A stretch of DNA of 5,997 bases from Betaproteobacteria bacterium (GTDB taxonomy: Bacteria; Pseudomonadota; Gammaproteobacteria; Burkholderiales; SG8-39): contig JAEKLK010000084.1 of assembly GCA_019509895.1 (NCBI GenBank), positions 1-5,997 of the forward strand, read 5' to 3'. The translations under genes and the position numbers were made by a program. Shown here piece after piece: positions 1 through 5,120 of this stretch (position 1 is the stretch's first letter; every line of letters starts with the position of its first letter). The notes under the pieces were generated by a model. That model made no database searches. It was not told where the DNA came from and saw only the letters and a list, made by a program, of their open reading frames with translations.

Positions 1-673
1 CGTGCTTCACCTCATAGAGCCAGTCGCCGGTCTTCGGCGGCTCGGTGACAAGCGTGGCGAGCTGCGGCGAGATGAACGCGGGCAGCTCGATCTTCTGGTG
101 GCCGTATTTCGCCAAGGCGCGCTTCGGGCGTTGCTCGCGCTTCACGCTTTCGGGCCGCTCGGCGGTGATGTCGTAGCCGGGACGTGCCTCCTCGTCGGTG
201 CGCTTGATGAGGAGCCAGGCGGGCTTGTCTTCGTTGCCGCGCGTGCGGGTAAGGATCCAGGAGCCGTGCAGCTTGTCGCCATCGAGCCGGAAGTGTAGGC
301 GGCCCTTGCGCAGCGCCTCGAGCGGATCGCGCTCCTCGGCCGTCCAGACGCCCTTGTCCCAGAGGAGCACCTCGCCCGCGCCATACTGCTTCTCCGGGAT
401 CACGCCCTCGAACTCGCCATAGTCCAACGGATGGTCCTCGGTCTGCATCGCAAGGCGCTTGTCGGCCGGATCGAGGCTCGGCCCCTTCGGCACGGCCCAG
501 CTCTTCAGCACGCCCTGCAGCTCGAGCCGGAAGTCGTAATGCAGGCGCGTCGCCGCGTGACGCTGGATGTAATAGCGCAGCGCCTTTGCCTTTTTCGTCG
601 CCACACGACCGCGCGGCTCCGGCGTGATCGTGAAGTCGCGCATCTCGCGGTAACGCTCGAGCCGGTCGGCCAT
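1..673 (-). CDS. ligD: ATP-dependent DNA ligase LigD, N-terminal part (3'-phosphoesterase domain), truncated by window edge
   Basis: LigD is the Ku-dependent non-homologous end-joining enzyme; its phosphoesterase domain trims 3' ends before the ligase domain seals breaks. The minus strand is open from ATG at 673-671 to base 1, giving 224 residues. The phosphoesterase domain is about residues 10-160. Its metal and phosphate ligands are visible as H39, H45, D47 and R49 in the RHAATRLHYDFRLE motif, plus H81 in TEDHPLDYGEFEG; these match the ligands described for Pseudomonas LigD with a shift of three. A linker leads to TGDWLYEVKH at the edge. K223 (bases 7-5) should be the AMP-accepting lysine of the KxDG motif, whose D and G lie outside. 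The order phosphoesterase then ligase is the Pseudomonas-type arrangement; whether a polymerase domain follows cannot be seen. No Shine-Dalgarno is evident before the ATG, but RLERYREMRDF at the N-terminus fits the family, so this start is preferred. It is divergent from rpoN. Confidence 0.93.
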   Translation of the reverse strand, partial: MADRLERYREMRDFTITPEPRGRVATKKAKALRYYIQRHAATRLHYDFRLELQGVLKSWAVPKGPSLDPADKRLAMQTEDHPLDYGEFEGVIPEKQYGAGEVLLWDKGVWTAEERDPLEALRKGRLHFRLDGDKLHGSWILTRTRGNEDKPAWLLIKRTDEEARPGYDITAERPESVKREQRPKRALAKYGHQKIELPAFISPQLATLVTEPPKTGDWLYEVKH

Positions 674-684
674 GCGCGGCGCAG

Positions 685-701
685 AGCAAATCGCGAGCCC
701 G
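685..701 (-). promoter_or_regulatory. Weak sigma-54-like (-24/-12) element upstream of ligD
   Basis: Read on the minus strand the 17-mer is CGGGCTCGCGATTTGCT. Against YTGGCACGRNNNTTGCW it keeps the GG, the 10-bp spacing and a perfect TTTGCT -12 element, with mismatches at the T before GG, the A of GGCAC and the R. Transcription would start near 674, directly at the ligD ATG, implying a leaderless or nearly leaderless message. That placement is unusual, so this may be chance. Confidence 0.3.
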
Positions 702-711
702 CCCGGTAATT

Positions 712-740
712 GCTACAGGACTTGCGGCAACTCTTACAGG
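712..740. repeat. Pair of direct half-sites (YTACAGG), candidate upstream activator sites for rpoN
   Basis: GCTACAGG at 712-719 and CTTACAGG at 733-740 lie in the same orientation 21 bp apart, about two helical turns. They are centred about 117 bp upstream of the start predicted from the -24/-12 element at 816-832. This is the distance range where sigma-54 enhancer-binding proteins usually bind. The 8-mer GCTACAGG (complement CCTGTAGC) recurs at 5099-5106, upstream of another -24/-12 promoter in this window. Binding by an activator is inference only. Confidence 0.3.
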
Positions 741-786
741 CGCACTGCCGGGACGGAGCGCGGACTACGCGCAGGCGCGACTGGAG

Positions 787-813
787 GCAGTTCGGGCTCC
801 GTCCCCGAACTGC
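787..813. repeat. Perfect 10-bp inverted repeat just upstream of the rpoN promoter
   Basis: GCAGTTCGGG (787-796) and CCCGAACTGC (804-813) are perfect inverted repeats with a 7-base spacer, ending two bases before the -24 promoter element. No T-tract follows on either strand, so it is not an ordinary intrinsic terminator. It could be an operator or a hairpin in transcripts that start further upstream. Confidence 0.6.
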
Positions 814-815
814 GG

Positions 816-832
816 TTGGCATGGTCTGTGCA
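816..832 (+). promoter_or_regulatory. Sigma-54 (-24/-12) promoter of rpoN
   Basis: The 17-mer TTGGCATGGTCTGTGCA matches YTGGCACGRNNNTTGCW at all but two defined positions (T for C at position 7, G for T at position 13). The GG at 818-819 and GC at 830-831 have the obligatory 10-bp spacing. The start site would fall near 843, giving a leader of about 23 bases that contains the AAAGGA ribosome binding site at 848-853. This position supports both the promoter call and the downstream ATG at 866. It implies that sigma-54 transcribes its own gene. Confidence 0.65.
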
Positions 833-865
833 GTAGGGAGTGGAACGAAAGGACAACGCACAACC

Positions 866-2236
866 ATGGGTCCGGCAATCGCATTACGCCTGCGGCAGCA
901 TCTCACGCTCACGCCGCAGGTGCAGCAGGCGCTGAAGCTCCTCCAGATGTCGGCGATGGAATTCGCTCAGGAGATGGAGCAGGCGCTTACGAGCAATCCG
1001 TTCCTGGAAGAAAACCCCGACGCGCCGACACCGGCGCCGCGTGAGGGCGCGTCGGTCGAAGACGTCATCGTGCCGCAGGAGCCCTCCTCCGGCGGCCCGC
1101 TCGAGCGCGAGCAGGACGACTGGGGCAGCCTGAACGATGCGCAGCCGACACTATCGCAGCACCTGCGCGAGCAGCTGATGATCCTGCCGATGAACGATCG
1201 CGACCGCGGGCTCGCCCACATGATCATCGACAGCCTCGAGGATGATGGTTACTTCAAGCTGACGTTCGACGACCTGGTGCCGCTCGCGCCCTCTGGCGAG
1301 GATGTACGCGCAGAGGATTTCGGCCCGGCGCTCAGGCTCGTGCAGACCCTCGATCCGGCCGGCGTCGGCGCACGCAGCCTCGAGGAATGCCTGCTGCTTC
1401 AGCTGCAGGCACTGCCCGAGAAGACGCCCCAGCGTGACGTGGCGATGAAGATCGTGAAGGGCAACCTGTCGCTCCTCGCCAACCGCGAATGGGCGCGCCT
1501 GCAGCACGCGGTCGGCTGCGATGAGGCGACGCTGCATCGTGCGCGCGCGCTTATCCGCTCGCTCGATCCGCGCCCGGGACACCGCTTCGGCGCGCAGGAA
1601 GCGCGCTACGTGGTGCCCGATGTGATCGTGAAAAAGCTGCGCGACCGCTGGGTCGCGGTGATCAATCCGGCGTCGCTGCCGCGCGTGCGCCTGAACCGCG
1701 CCTATGCCGACGCGATCCAGAGCAAGAACGGCTCGAACCAGTCGCTCGCGCGGCACCTGCAGGAGGCGCGCTGGCTGCTGCGCTCGATCGAGCAGCGCTT
1801 CGCGACCATCCAGCGCGTCGCCGACGCGATCGTCGCGCGCCAGCGGGGCTTCTTCGAATACGGCGAGGTGGCGATGAAGCCGCTCACGCTCAAGCTGATC
1901 GCGGGCGAGCTCGGCCTGCACGAATCCACCGTGTGCCGCGTGACCAACAGCAAGTACATGGCCACGCCCCGCGGCCTCTTCGAGTTCAAGCACTTCTTCT
2001 CGCGCCGCCTGGCGACCGAGAACGGCGGCGCCGCGTCCGCAACCGCGGTGCGGGCGGTGATGAAGGAGTTGATCGCCGCCGAGGATCCGCGCGCGCCGCT
2101 CTCCGATGCCGAGCTGGCACGCCTGCTCGCCCAGCAGGGCCTGCGCGTGGCGCGCCGAACCATCACCAAGTACCGCGCCCTGATGCGTCTGCCGAGCGTC
2201 GATGTGCGGCGCGCTGACATGCGGAGGATTGCCTGA
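866..2236 (+). CDS. rpoN: RNA polymerase sigma-54 factor RpoN
   Basis: Sigma-54 directs RNA polymerase to -24/-12 promoters and needs an ATP-driven enhancer-binding protein to open them. The product is 456 aa, slightly shorter than E. coli RpoN (477). Region I is residues 1-49: Gln/Leu-rich, with LTLTPQVQQALKLLQMS and LTSNPFLEEN. An acidic, proline-rich region II runs to about 90. The core-binding region begins near LSQHLREQL (96-104) and includes SLEDDGYF and TLDPAGVGARSLEECL. The DNA-binding part carries the conserved Q-RF-TIQRVADAIV-RQ-FF segment (310-330), the helix-turn-helix LHESTVCRVTNSKYMATPRG (351-370) and the RpoN box ARRTITKYRA (429-438), which reads the -24 element. ATG 866 is chosen because the family N-terminus starts there, AAAGGA lies 12 bases upstream, and the predicted promoter is inside the longer open frame starting at 710. 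No lptB, hpf or ptsN lies beside it, so it may be a second, specialised copy. It overlaps the next gene. Confidence 0.96.
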   Translation: MGPAIALRLRQHLTLTPQVQQALKLLQMSAMEFAQEMEQALTSNPFLEENPDAPTPAPREGASVEDVIVPQEPSSGGPLEREQDDWGSLNDAQPTLSQHLREQLMILPMNDRDRGLAHMIIDSLEDDGYFKLTFDDLVPLAPSGEDVRAEDFGPALRLVQTLDPAGVGARSLEECLLLQLQALPEKTPQRDVAMKIVKGNLSLLANREWARLQHAVGCDEATLHRARALIRSLDPRPGHRFGAQEARYVVPDVIVKKLRDRWVAVINPASLPRVRLNRAYADAIQSKNGSNQSLARHLQEARWLLRSIEQRFATIQRVADAIVARQRGFFEYGEVAMKPLTLKLIAGELGLHESTVCRVTNSKYMATPRGLFEFKHFFSRRLATENGGAASATAVRAVMKELIAAEDPRAPLSDAELARLLAQQGLRVARRTITKYRALMRLPSVDVRRADMRRIA

Positions 2237-2775
2237 TGTCGCGGATTGTCGCCGGTCGCTTCGACCGTAGCCTCGACGCCGATGCGGCGCTCGAGCGCCT
2301 GAAGCGCGACGGTTTCGCGCGCAGCGAGGTGGATGCCTTCTACGTCGGGCCGCCCGGGCAGAACGCGCGCATGGCGATCGGCGGCGATGCGCCCTCCGAC
2401 GCCGGCTCACGCGGCGCCGGTCGCTCCGGGATAGTCGGCGCGGTGGCCGGACTGGCGGTGGGCCTGATCATCGGCTCGCTCATCGGCATGCATGCGGTGC
2501 TCCTCGCCTGCGCGCTCGGCGCCCTCGCCGGCGCCTTCGCCGGCGTCATGATCGGCCTGCACGGGGCGCGCCCCAGCCAGGCGACGCGCGACCATCCGGT
2601 CGAGCCGCGCGGCGGCCGCATGATCGCCGTGAACGTCGATCGCTCCGGCAGCGAGCGCCTCGCCATCGAGGCACTGCGCGCGAGTAACGCGCGCGACGTC
2701 GGCGTGACGCAGGGCGAGTGGCGCGACGGCTCCTGGCGCGATTTCGATCCGCGCACGCCCCTCGCGACCGTCTAG
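2236..2775 (+). CDS. Glycine-zipper membrane protein with two similar flanking domains (unrecognised function)
   Basis: The product is 179 aa. A cytosolic-looking N-terminal segment (1-40) reads as beta-alpha-beta: IVAGRFDRS, helix AALERLKRDGF, then EVDAFYV. A pair of glycine/alanine-rich hydrophobic segments (about 65-84 and 86-108) with GxxxG-type spacing forms a membrane hairpin. The C-terminal segment (129-175) repeats the same pattern: MIAVNVDRS, helix AIEALRASNA, DVGVTQG, ending GSWRDFDP. The start ATG overlaps the rpoN stop (TGATG), with GGAGGA at 2223-2228 seven bases upstream, so translation is probably coupled and the gene shares the rpoN promoter. It resembles stress-associated glycine-zipper or YflT-like membrane proteins in general form, but no function is assigned. 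Its stop is one base from the convergent sodB stop. Confidence 0.85.
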   Translation: MSRIVAGRFDRSLDADAALERLKRDGFARSEVDAFYVGPPGQNARMAIGGDAPSDAGSRGAGRSGIVGAVAGLAVGLIIGSLIGMHAVLLACALGALAGAFAGVMIGLHGARPSQATRDHPVEPRGGRMIAVNVDRSGSERLAIEALRASNARDVGVTQGEWRDGSWRDFDPRTPLATV

Positions 2776-2776
2776 G

Positions 2777-3391
2777 TCATTTGCGCTCGAGGTTCTGCTC
2801 GGCGAACGCCCAGTTGAGGCGCTGCTCGATCACCGCCTGTACATAGCGCTCGCGCTGGTTGCGGTAGTCGACGTAGTAGGCGTGCTCCCAGACATCGAGC
2901 GTCAGCAGGCAGCGGATACCGTGCGCCATCGGCGTATCGGCGTTCGAGGTGGCGGTGACCTGCAGGCGGCCGTCCTTCTCGACCAGCCACGCCCAGCCGG
3001 AGCCAAACTGGCCGATCGCCGCGGCGCCGAACTGCTCGCAGAATTTTTCGAAGCTGCCGAAGTCGCGCTCGAGGCGCTGGCGCAGGGCACCCGAGGGCGC
3101 CGCGGCCTTCGGCGTGAGCGATTGCCAGTAGAAGTTGTGGTTCCACGCCTGCCCGGCGTTGTTGAAGAGCTTGCCCTGGCTCGAGCGCACCACGTCCTCG
3201 AGCGTCGAGCCGCGCACCTCGGTGGACTCGAGGAGCTGGTTCATCGTGTCGACGTACTTCTTGTGATGCTTGCCGTGATGCAGCTTGAGCGTCTCGGCCG
3301 AAATCACGGGCTCGAGCGCGTCTTCGGGATAGGGAAGCGGCGGCAGGTCGAAATGCAGCTGCCGCACGGCCTTTGCAGTCGCGGTCGCCAT
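2777..3391 (-). CDS. sodB: Superoxide dismutase, iron type
   Basis: This enzyme converts superoxide to oxygen and hydrogen peroxide in the cytoplasm. The 204-aa product aligns along its whole length with E. coli SodB, with about 11 extra residues at the N-terminus (MATATAKAVRQ). Metal ligands are H38 (in LHHGKHHKKYV), H85 (in QAWNHNFYW), and D166 and H170 (in DVWEHAYYVDYRN). Second-shell Y46 and Q81 (in NNAGQAWNH) are present; a Gln at this place, rather than the GGHxNH of Mn enzymes, marks the Fe type. In the family-typical HYGKHH stretch the Tyr is replaced by H39. The ribosome binding site AGGAGA (complement of 3398-3403) lies six bases before the ATG and borders a small inverted repeat. 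No -24/-12 element is visible upstream. The gene converges on the glycine-zipper gene with one base between stops, leaving no room for a terminator between the coding regions. Confidence 0.97.
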   Translation of the reverse strand: MATATAKAVRQLHFDLPPLPYPEDALEPVISAETLKLHHGKHHKKYVDTMNQLLESTEVRGSTLEDVVRSSQGKLFNNAGQAWNHNFYWQSLTPKAAAPSGALRQRLERDFGSFEKFCEQFGAAAIGQFGSGWAWLVEKDGRLQVTATSNADTPMAHGIRCLLTLDVWEHAYYVDYRNQRERYVQAVIEQRLNWAFAEQNLERK

Positions 3392-3401
3392 GCGAGGTCT
3401 C

Positions 3402-3420
3402 CTGAACGTGATCGGTTCAG
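3402..3420. repeat. Inverted repeat bordering the sodB ribosome binding site
   Basis: CTGAAC (3402-3407) and GTTCAG (3415-3420) are perfect 6-bp inverted repeats with a 7-base spacer. On the sodB transcript the 3' arm GUUCAG runs directly into the AGGAG ribosome binding site. It could be an operator half-site pair or a small leader hairpin that limits ribosome access; both are inference. Confidence 0.4.
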
Positions 3421-3450
3421 GTCCGACCGCGCAGGCGAGCGATGGTTTCC

Positions 3451-3470
3451 GGCTTAAGAAGCCTTAAGCC
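3451..3470 (-). repeat. Hairpin overlapping the stop codon of the BON lipoprotein gene
   Basis: GGCTTAAG (3451-3458) and CTTAAGCC (3463-3470) form a perfect 8-bp stem with a 4-base loop across the TAA of the minus-strand gene. The bases after it on that strand (GGAAACCATC) are not a T-run, so it is not a classical intrinsic terminator. It may protect the 3' end of the operon message or act as a weak terminator. Confidence 0.4.
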
Positions 3471-3777
3471 GCAGGTCGTTCTTGACCGAGCTCACGCCGT
3501 TCACCTTCTTCGCGGCGGCGAGCGCGCGCTCGGCCATGTCCTTGTTGTCGACGAAGCCCGAGAGCTGCACCACGCCCTTGTAGGTCTCGACGTTGATCGA
3601 GCCCGCAGCGCGCGCACCCACGTTGGTCGCGATCGCAGTCTTTACCTTCGCGGTGAGCGCGGCGTCGTCGGTGAACTCCCCGGCACTGCGCTTCGCCTCG
3701 GGGTTCTGGGATGCGCAGCCGGCGACGCCGAGCGTCGCGGCGGCGCCGATCGCCACTGCTGCCAATAGGTTTTTCAT
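3454..3777 (-). CDS. BON-domain lipoprotein (OsmY-like)
   Basis: BON domains bind phospholipid and occur in periplasmic or outer-membrane stress proteins such as OsmY. The 107-aa product begins with a lipoprotein signal peptide MKNLLAAVAIGAAATLGVAGC, whose lipobox VAGC gives lipidated Cys21. One BON domain follows (about 36-105): helix DDAALTAKVKTAIATN, strand SINVETYKGVVQLSGFV with the conserved GxVxLxG pattern, helix DMAERALAAAKKV, and the last strand GVSSVKNDLRL. A GAGGA ribosome binding site lies six bases before ATG 3777. That ATG overlaps the stop of the 59-aa gene upstream (ATGA), so translation is probably coupled. It is the last gene of the csbD operon; a hairpin spans its stop. The absence of Asp at lipobox +2 (Ser22) suggests outer-membrane sorting, which is inference. 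Confidence 0.92.
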   Translation of the reverse strand: MKNLLAAVAIGAAATLGVAGCASQNPEAKRSAGEFTDDAALTAKVKTAIATNVGARAAGSINVETYKGVVQLSGFVDNKDMAERALAAAKKVNGVSSVKNDLRLKAS

Positions 3778-3953
3778 CGCTTGTCCTCGGGTAGAGTGTC
3801 GCGGCCGCCGCCGGTCTGCTTCTGCACGCGCTCGAGCTCCTCGGGGAGCCGCGCCGGCTCGTGGTCCCCCGGCTGCAGCGGATCGAAGGGCCAGCGCGCG
3901 CGCTCGTTCGTCGCTTGCGGCTTCGGCGGGTTTACTGCTGACGGTTTTCCCAT
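3774..3953 (-). CDS. Unrecognised 59-aa hydrophilic protein between csbD and the BON gene
   Basis: The product is 59 aa, proline-rich and charged, with PPKPQATNERARWPFDPLQP near the start and PARLPEELERVQKQTGGGRD near the end. No signal peptide or membrane segment is visible, and it is probably largely disordered with one short helix. The evidence for a real gene is positional and compositional. It starts 22 bases inside the 3' end of csbD and its TGA overlaps the BON ATG (ATGA). AGG precedes the ATG by about seven bases. Once past the csbD overlap, its codons have the same strong G/C third-position bias as neighbouring genes. An alternative in-frame ATG at 3989 would lie deeper inside csbD and is less likely. 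I do not recognise the family. Co-translation with two stress-type genes suggests a related role, by inference. Confidence 0.65.
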   Translation of the reverse strand: MGKPSAVNPPKPQATNERARWPFDPLQPGDHEPARLPEELERVQKQTGGGRDTLPEDKR

Positions 3954-4132
3954 TCGCGCACCTGGCTCTCTGCGTCGTCCTTCGCGCAACCGTAGCGTTC
4001 CTGGATCTTGCCGACGAGCTGATCGCGCTTGCCCGCCATCTGGTCGAACTCATCCTCGGTCAGCTTGCCCCAGCGCTCCTTGAGCGCGCCCTTCATCTGC
4101 TTCCAGTTGCCTTGGATGCGGTCCCAATTCAT
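3932..4132 (-). CDS. CsbD family stress-response protein
   Basis: CsbD-like proteins are small, highly charged, helical proteins, abundant after general stress; their molecular role is not settled. The 66-aa product shows the family signature MNWDRIQGNWKQMKG at residues 1-15, then ALKERWGKLTEDEFDQMAGKRDQLVGKIQERYG, and ends in a charged tail. Its length is normal for the family. GGAG within the complement of 4138-4143 lies about six bases before ATG 4132. It is the first gene of an operon with the 59-aa gene and the BON lipoprotein gene. A strong -24/-12 promoter at 4171-4187 would give a leader of about 28 bases. A single Cys (in YGCAKDD) is present. Confidence 0.95.
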   Translation of the reverse strand: MNWDRIQGNWKQMKGALKERWGKLTEDEFDQMAGKRDQLVGKIQERYGCAKDDAESQVREWENRQQ

Positions 4133-4170
4133 CGATTTCTCCGGTGGTTGAACGAACGATGCGCCGGTGT

Positions 4171-4187
4171 TGCAAAGCGCGTGCCGT
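4171..4187 (-). promoter_or_regulatory. Sigma-54 (-24/-12) promoter of the csbD operon
   Basis: Read on the minus strand the 17-mer is ACGGCACGCGCTTTGCA. It has GGCACG, a 10-bp gap from GG to GC, and a perfect TTTGCA -12 element; only the two bases before GG and the R position differ from YTGGCACGRNNNTTGCW. The predicted start is near 4160 (an A on this strand), leaving a leader of about 28 bases with the csbD ribosome binding site. It lies in the short gap after the PAS/receiver gene, showing that csbD can be transcribed independently of it. Confidence 0.65.
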
Positions 4188-4191
4188 GCAC

Positions 4192-4203
4192 CCGCGCGCG
4201 CGG
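4192..4203. repeat. 12-bp perfect CG palindrome just upstream of the csbD promoter
   Basis: CCGCGCGCGCGG is self-complementary and contains an alternating CG run, the type of sequence that can adopt Z-DNA or cruciform structure under supercoiling. It lies four bases upstream of the -24 element and next to the stop of the upstream gene. In a high-GC genome such a run may be incidental. Confidence 0.4.
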
Positions 4204-5064
4204 CTAGACCTGCGCCGGCTGTACCAAGCGCGCGACCGTCGCGAGCAGCGCCACCGGCTCGATCGGCTTCGCCAGCTCGGCGTCGTAGCCCGCCGGGAGC
4301 GCGCGCTGCGCCGCGGGACGCGCGCGCAGCAGGACATAGCCGTCGTGCCCGGGCAACCCGGAATCGGAGAGCAGCACGTCGGGATGCCAGTCCTCGAGCG
4401 CGGGGAGCGCCTGCGCCGGATCTGACACCGCGTATGCCTCGGCGCCCGCCGCGCGCAGCACGTGCAGCAAAAGCTCGCGCGCCTGCGTGTCGTCTTCCAC
4501 GACCAGCACTCTCACACCGGCAAGGAGCGGCGCGTCGAGCGGCCGGCCGAGCGGCGCGCTCCCAGGCACGAGGCTCTCGCGAAGCCGCGCCGCCCAGTGC
4601 GCGATCGATGCGGTAGGCGCCTCGAGCTCGGCGAGTACCGAGGCGAGCAGCCGGTCCTTGGCATGGCTCGCCTCTTCGGTCGCCTGCCGCAGGCGCCGCT
4701 CGCGCTCGAATGCCGCGGCAGCGGCCTCCGCGGCCCGCTTGTGGCGGTCGATGTCGGCGCAGATGGACAGATAGCCGGCGAAGCCTGTGTCGCCGCAGCG
4801 CGGCACGGCTCGCTCGAGCACCCAGCGGTACACCCCGTCCGCGCGGCGCATGCGGTACTCGATCTCATAGGGCGCGCGCGCGTCGTAGGCGCGCATACAG
4901 GTGTCGAGCCAGCGCGCAAGATCCTCGGCATGTACCACGCTCGCCGCATCGGCGGCATCCGCCGTGCAGCCGGTGTACTCGCGCCAAGCGCGGTTGGCGT
5001 ACTCGCACGACATGTCGGGCCGTGCGCGCCACACCATGAACGGCAGGTCCTCGTATGGGTTCAC
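4204..5064 (-). CDS. PAS/receiver protein, apparent remnant of a hybrid sensor histidine kinase
   Basis: With GTG 5064 as start the product is 286 aa. A PAS domain with PAC tail comes first (about 6-108): LPFMVWRARPDMSCEYANRAWREYTG, VHAEDLARWLDTC, and EIEYRMRRADGVYRWVLERAVP through YLSICADIDRHK. A coiled-coil helix follows, then a histidine-kinase dimerisation-like segment HAKDRLLASVLAELEAPT, in which the phosphoacceptor His expected before E-L is Ala. No ATPase domain follows; about 30 residues later the receiver starts at GVRVLVVEDD. The receiver retains the acidic pair, the phosphorylatable Asp in LLSDSGLPGHDGY, and the Lys in ELAKP. It lacks the usual roughly 25 residues holding the fourth strand and conserved Ser/Thr. 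The frame is uninterrupted. The start is uncertain: TTG 5160 is possible, but codons before 5064 lack G/C third-position bias; ATG 5037 with GAGGA upstream is another choice. It could be a degraded kinase or a non-catalytic signalling adaptor. Confidence 0.75.
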   Translation of the reverse strand: MNPYEDLPFMVWRARPDMSCEYANRAWREYTGCTADAADAASVVHAEDLARWLDTCMRAYDARAPYEIEYRMRRADGVYRWVLERAVPRCGDTGFAGYLSICADIDRHKRAAEAAAAAFERERRLRQATEEASHAKDRLLASVLAELEAPTASIAHWAARLRESLVPGSAPLGRPLDAPLLAGVRVLVVEDDTQARELLLHVLRAAGAEAYAVSDPAQALPALEDWHPDVLLSDSGLPGHDGYVLLRARPAAQRALPAGYDAELAKPIEPVALLATVARLVQPAQV

Positions 5065-5098
5065 CGCCGATGCGCTGCACGAGGCATGCCGGGGACTG

Positions 5099-5120
5099 CC
5101 TGTAGCGCAAAAGCTACTGG
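5099..5120. repeat. Imperfect palindrome CCTGTAGC-N6-GCTACTGG, candidate activator site
   Basis: Seven of eight arm positions are complementary, with a 6-base spacer, centred about 110 bp upstream of the start predicted from the -24/-12 element at 5193-5209. Its left arm CCTGTAGC is the complement of GCTACAGG found upstream of the rpoN promoter (712-719). Two copies of CTTACAT (5144-5150 and 5163-5169), 19 bp apart, lie between it and the promoter and resemble the CTTACAGG half-site upstream of rpoN. A role as an enhancer-binding site is inferred. Confidence 0.35.

Noticed and set aside
12..689. Long minus-strand open frame of about 225 codons in another frame of the ligD region
   Set aside because: Its composition is Arg/Ala-rich without any domain; the neighbouring minus-strand frame carries a clear LigD phosphoesterase domain.
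710..865. Longer rpoN reading frame beginning at 710, adding 52 residues
   Set aside because: The added residues do not resemble the conserved sigma-54 N-terminus, which begins at 866, and the predicted promoter and leader lie within this stretch.
2112..2128. CTGGCACG inside rpoN as another -24/-12 promoter
   Set aside because: The downstream GC is 11 bp rather than 10 bp from the GG, the -12 element is poor, and it lies within conserved coding sequence.
1151..2410. Long minus-strand open frame of about 419 codons opposite rpoN
   Set aside because: It is an Arg/His-rich shadow of a well-conserved sigma-54 gene, as expected for high-GC DNA.
3451..3470. Intrinsic terminator for the csbD operon
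   Set aside because: The hairpin is good but no T-run follows on the transcribed strand, so it is reported only as a repeat.
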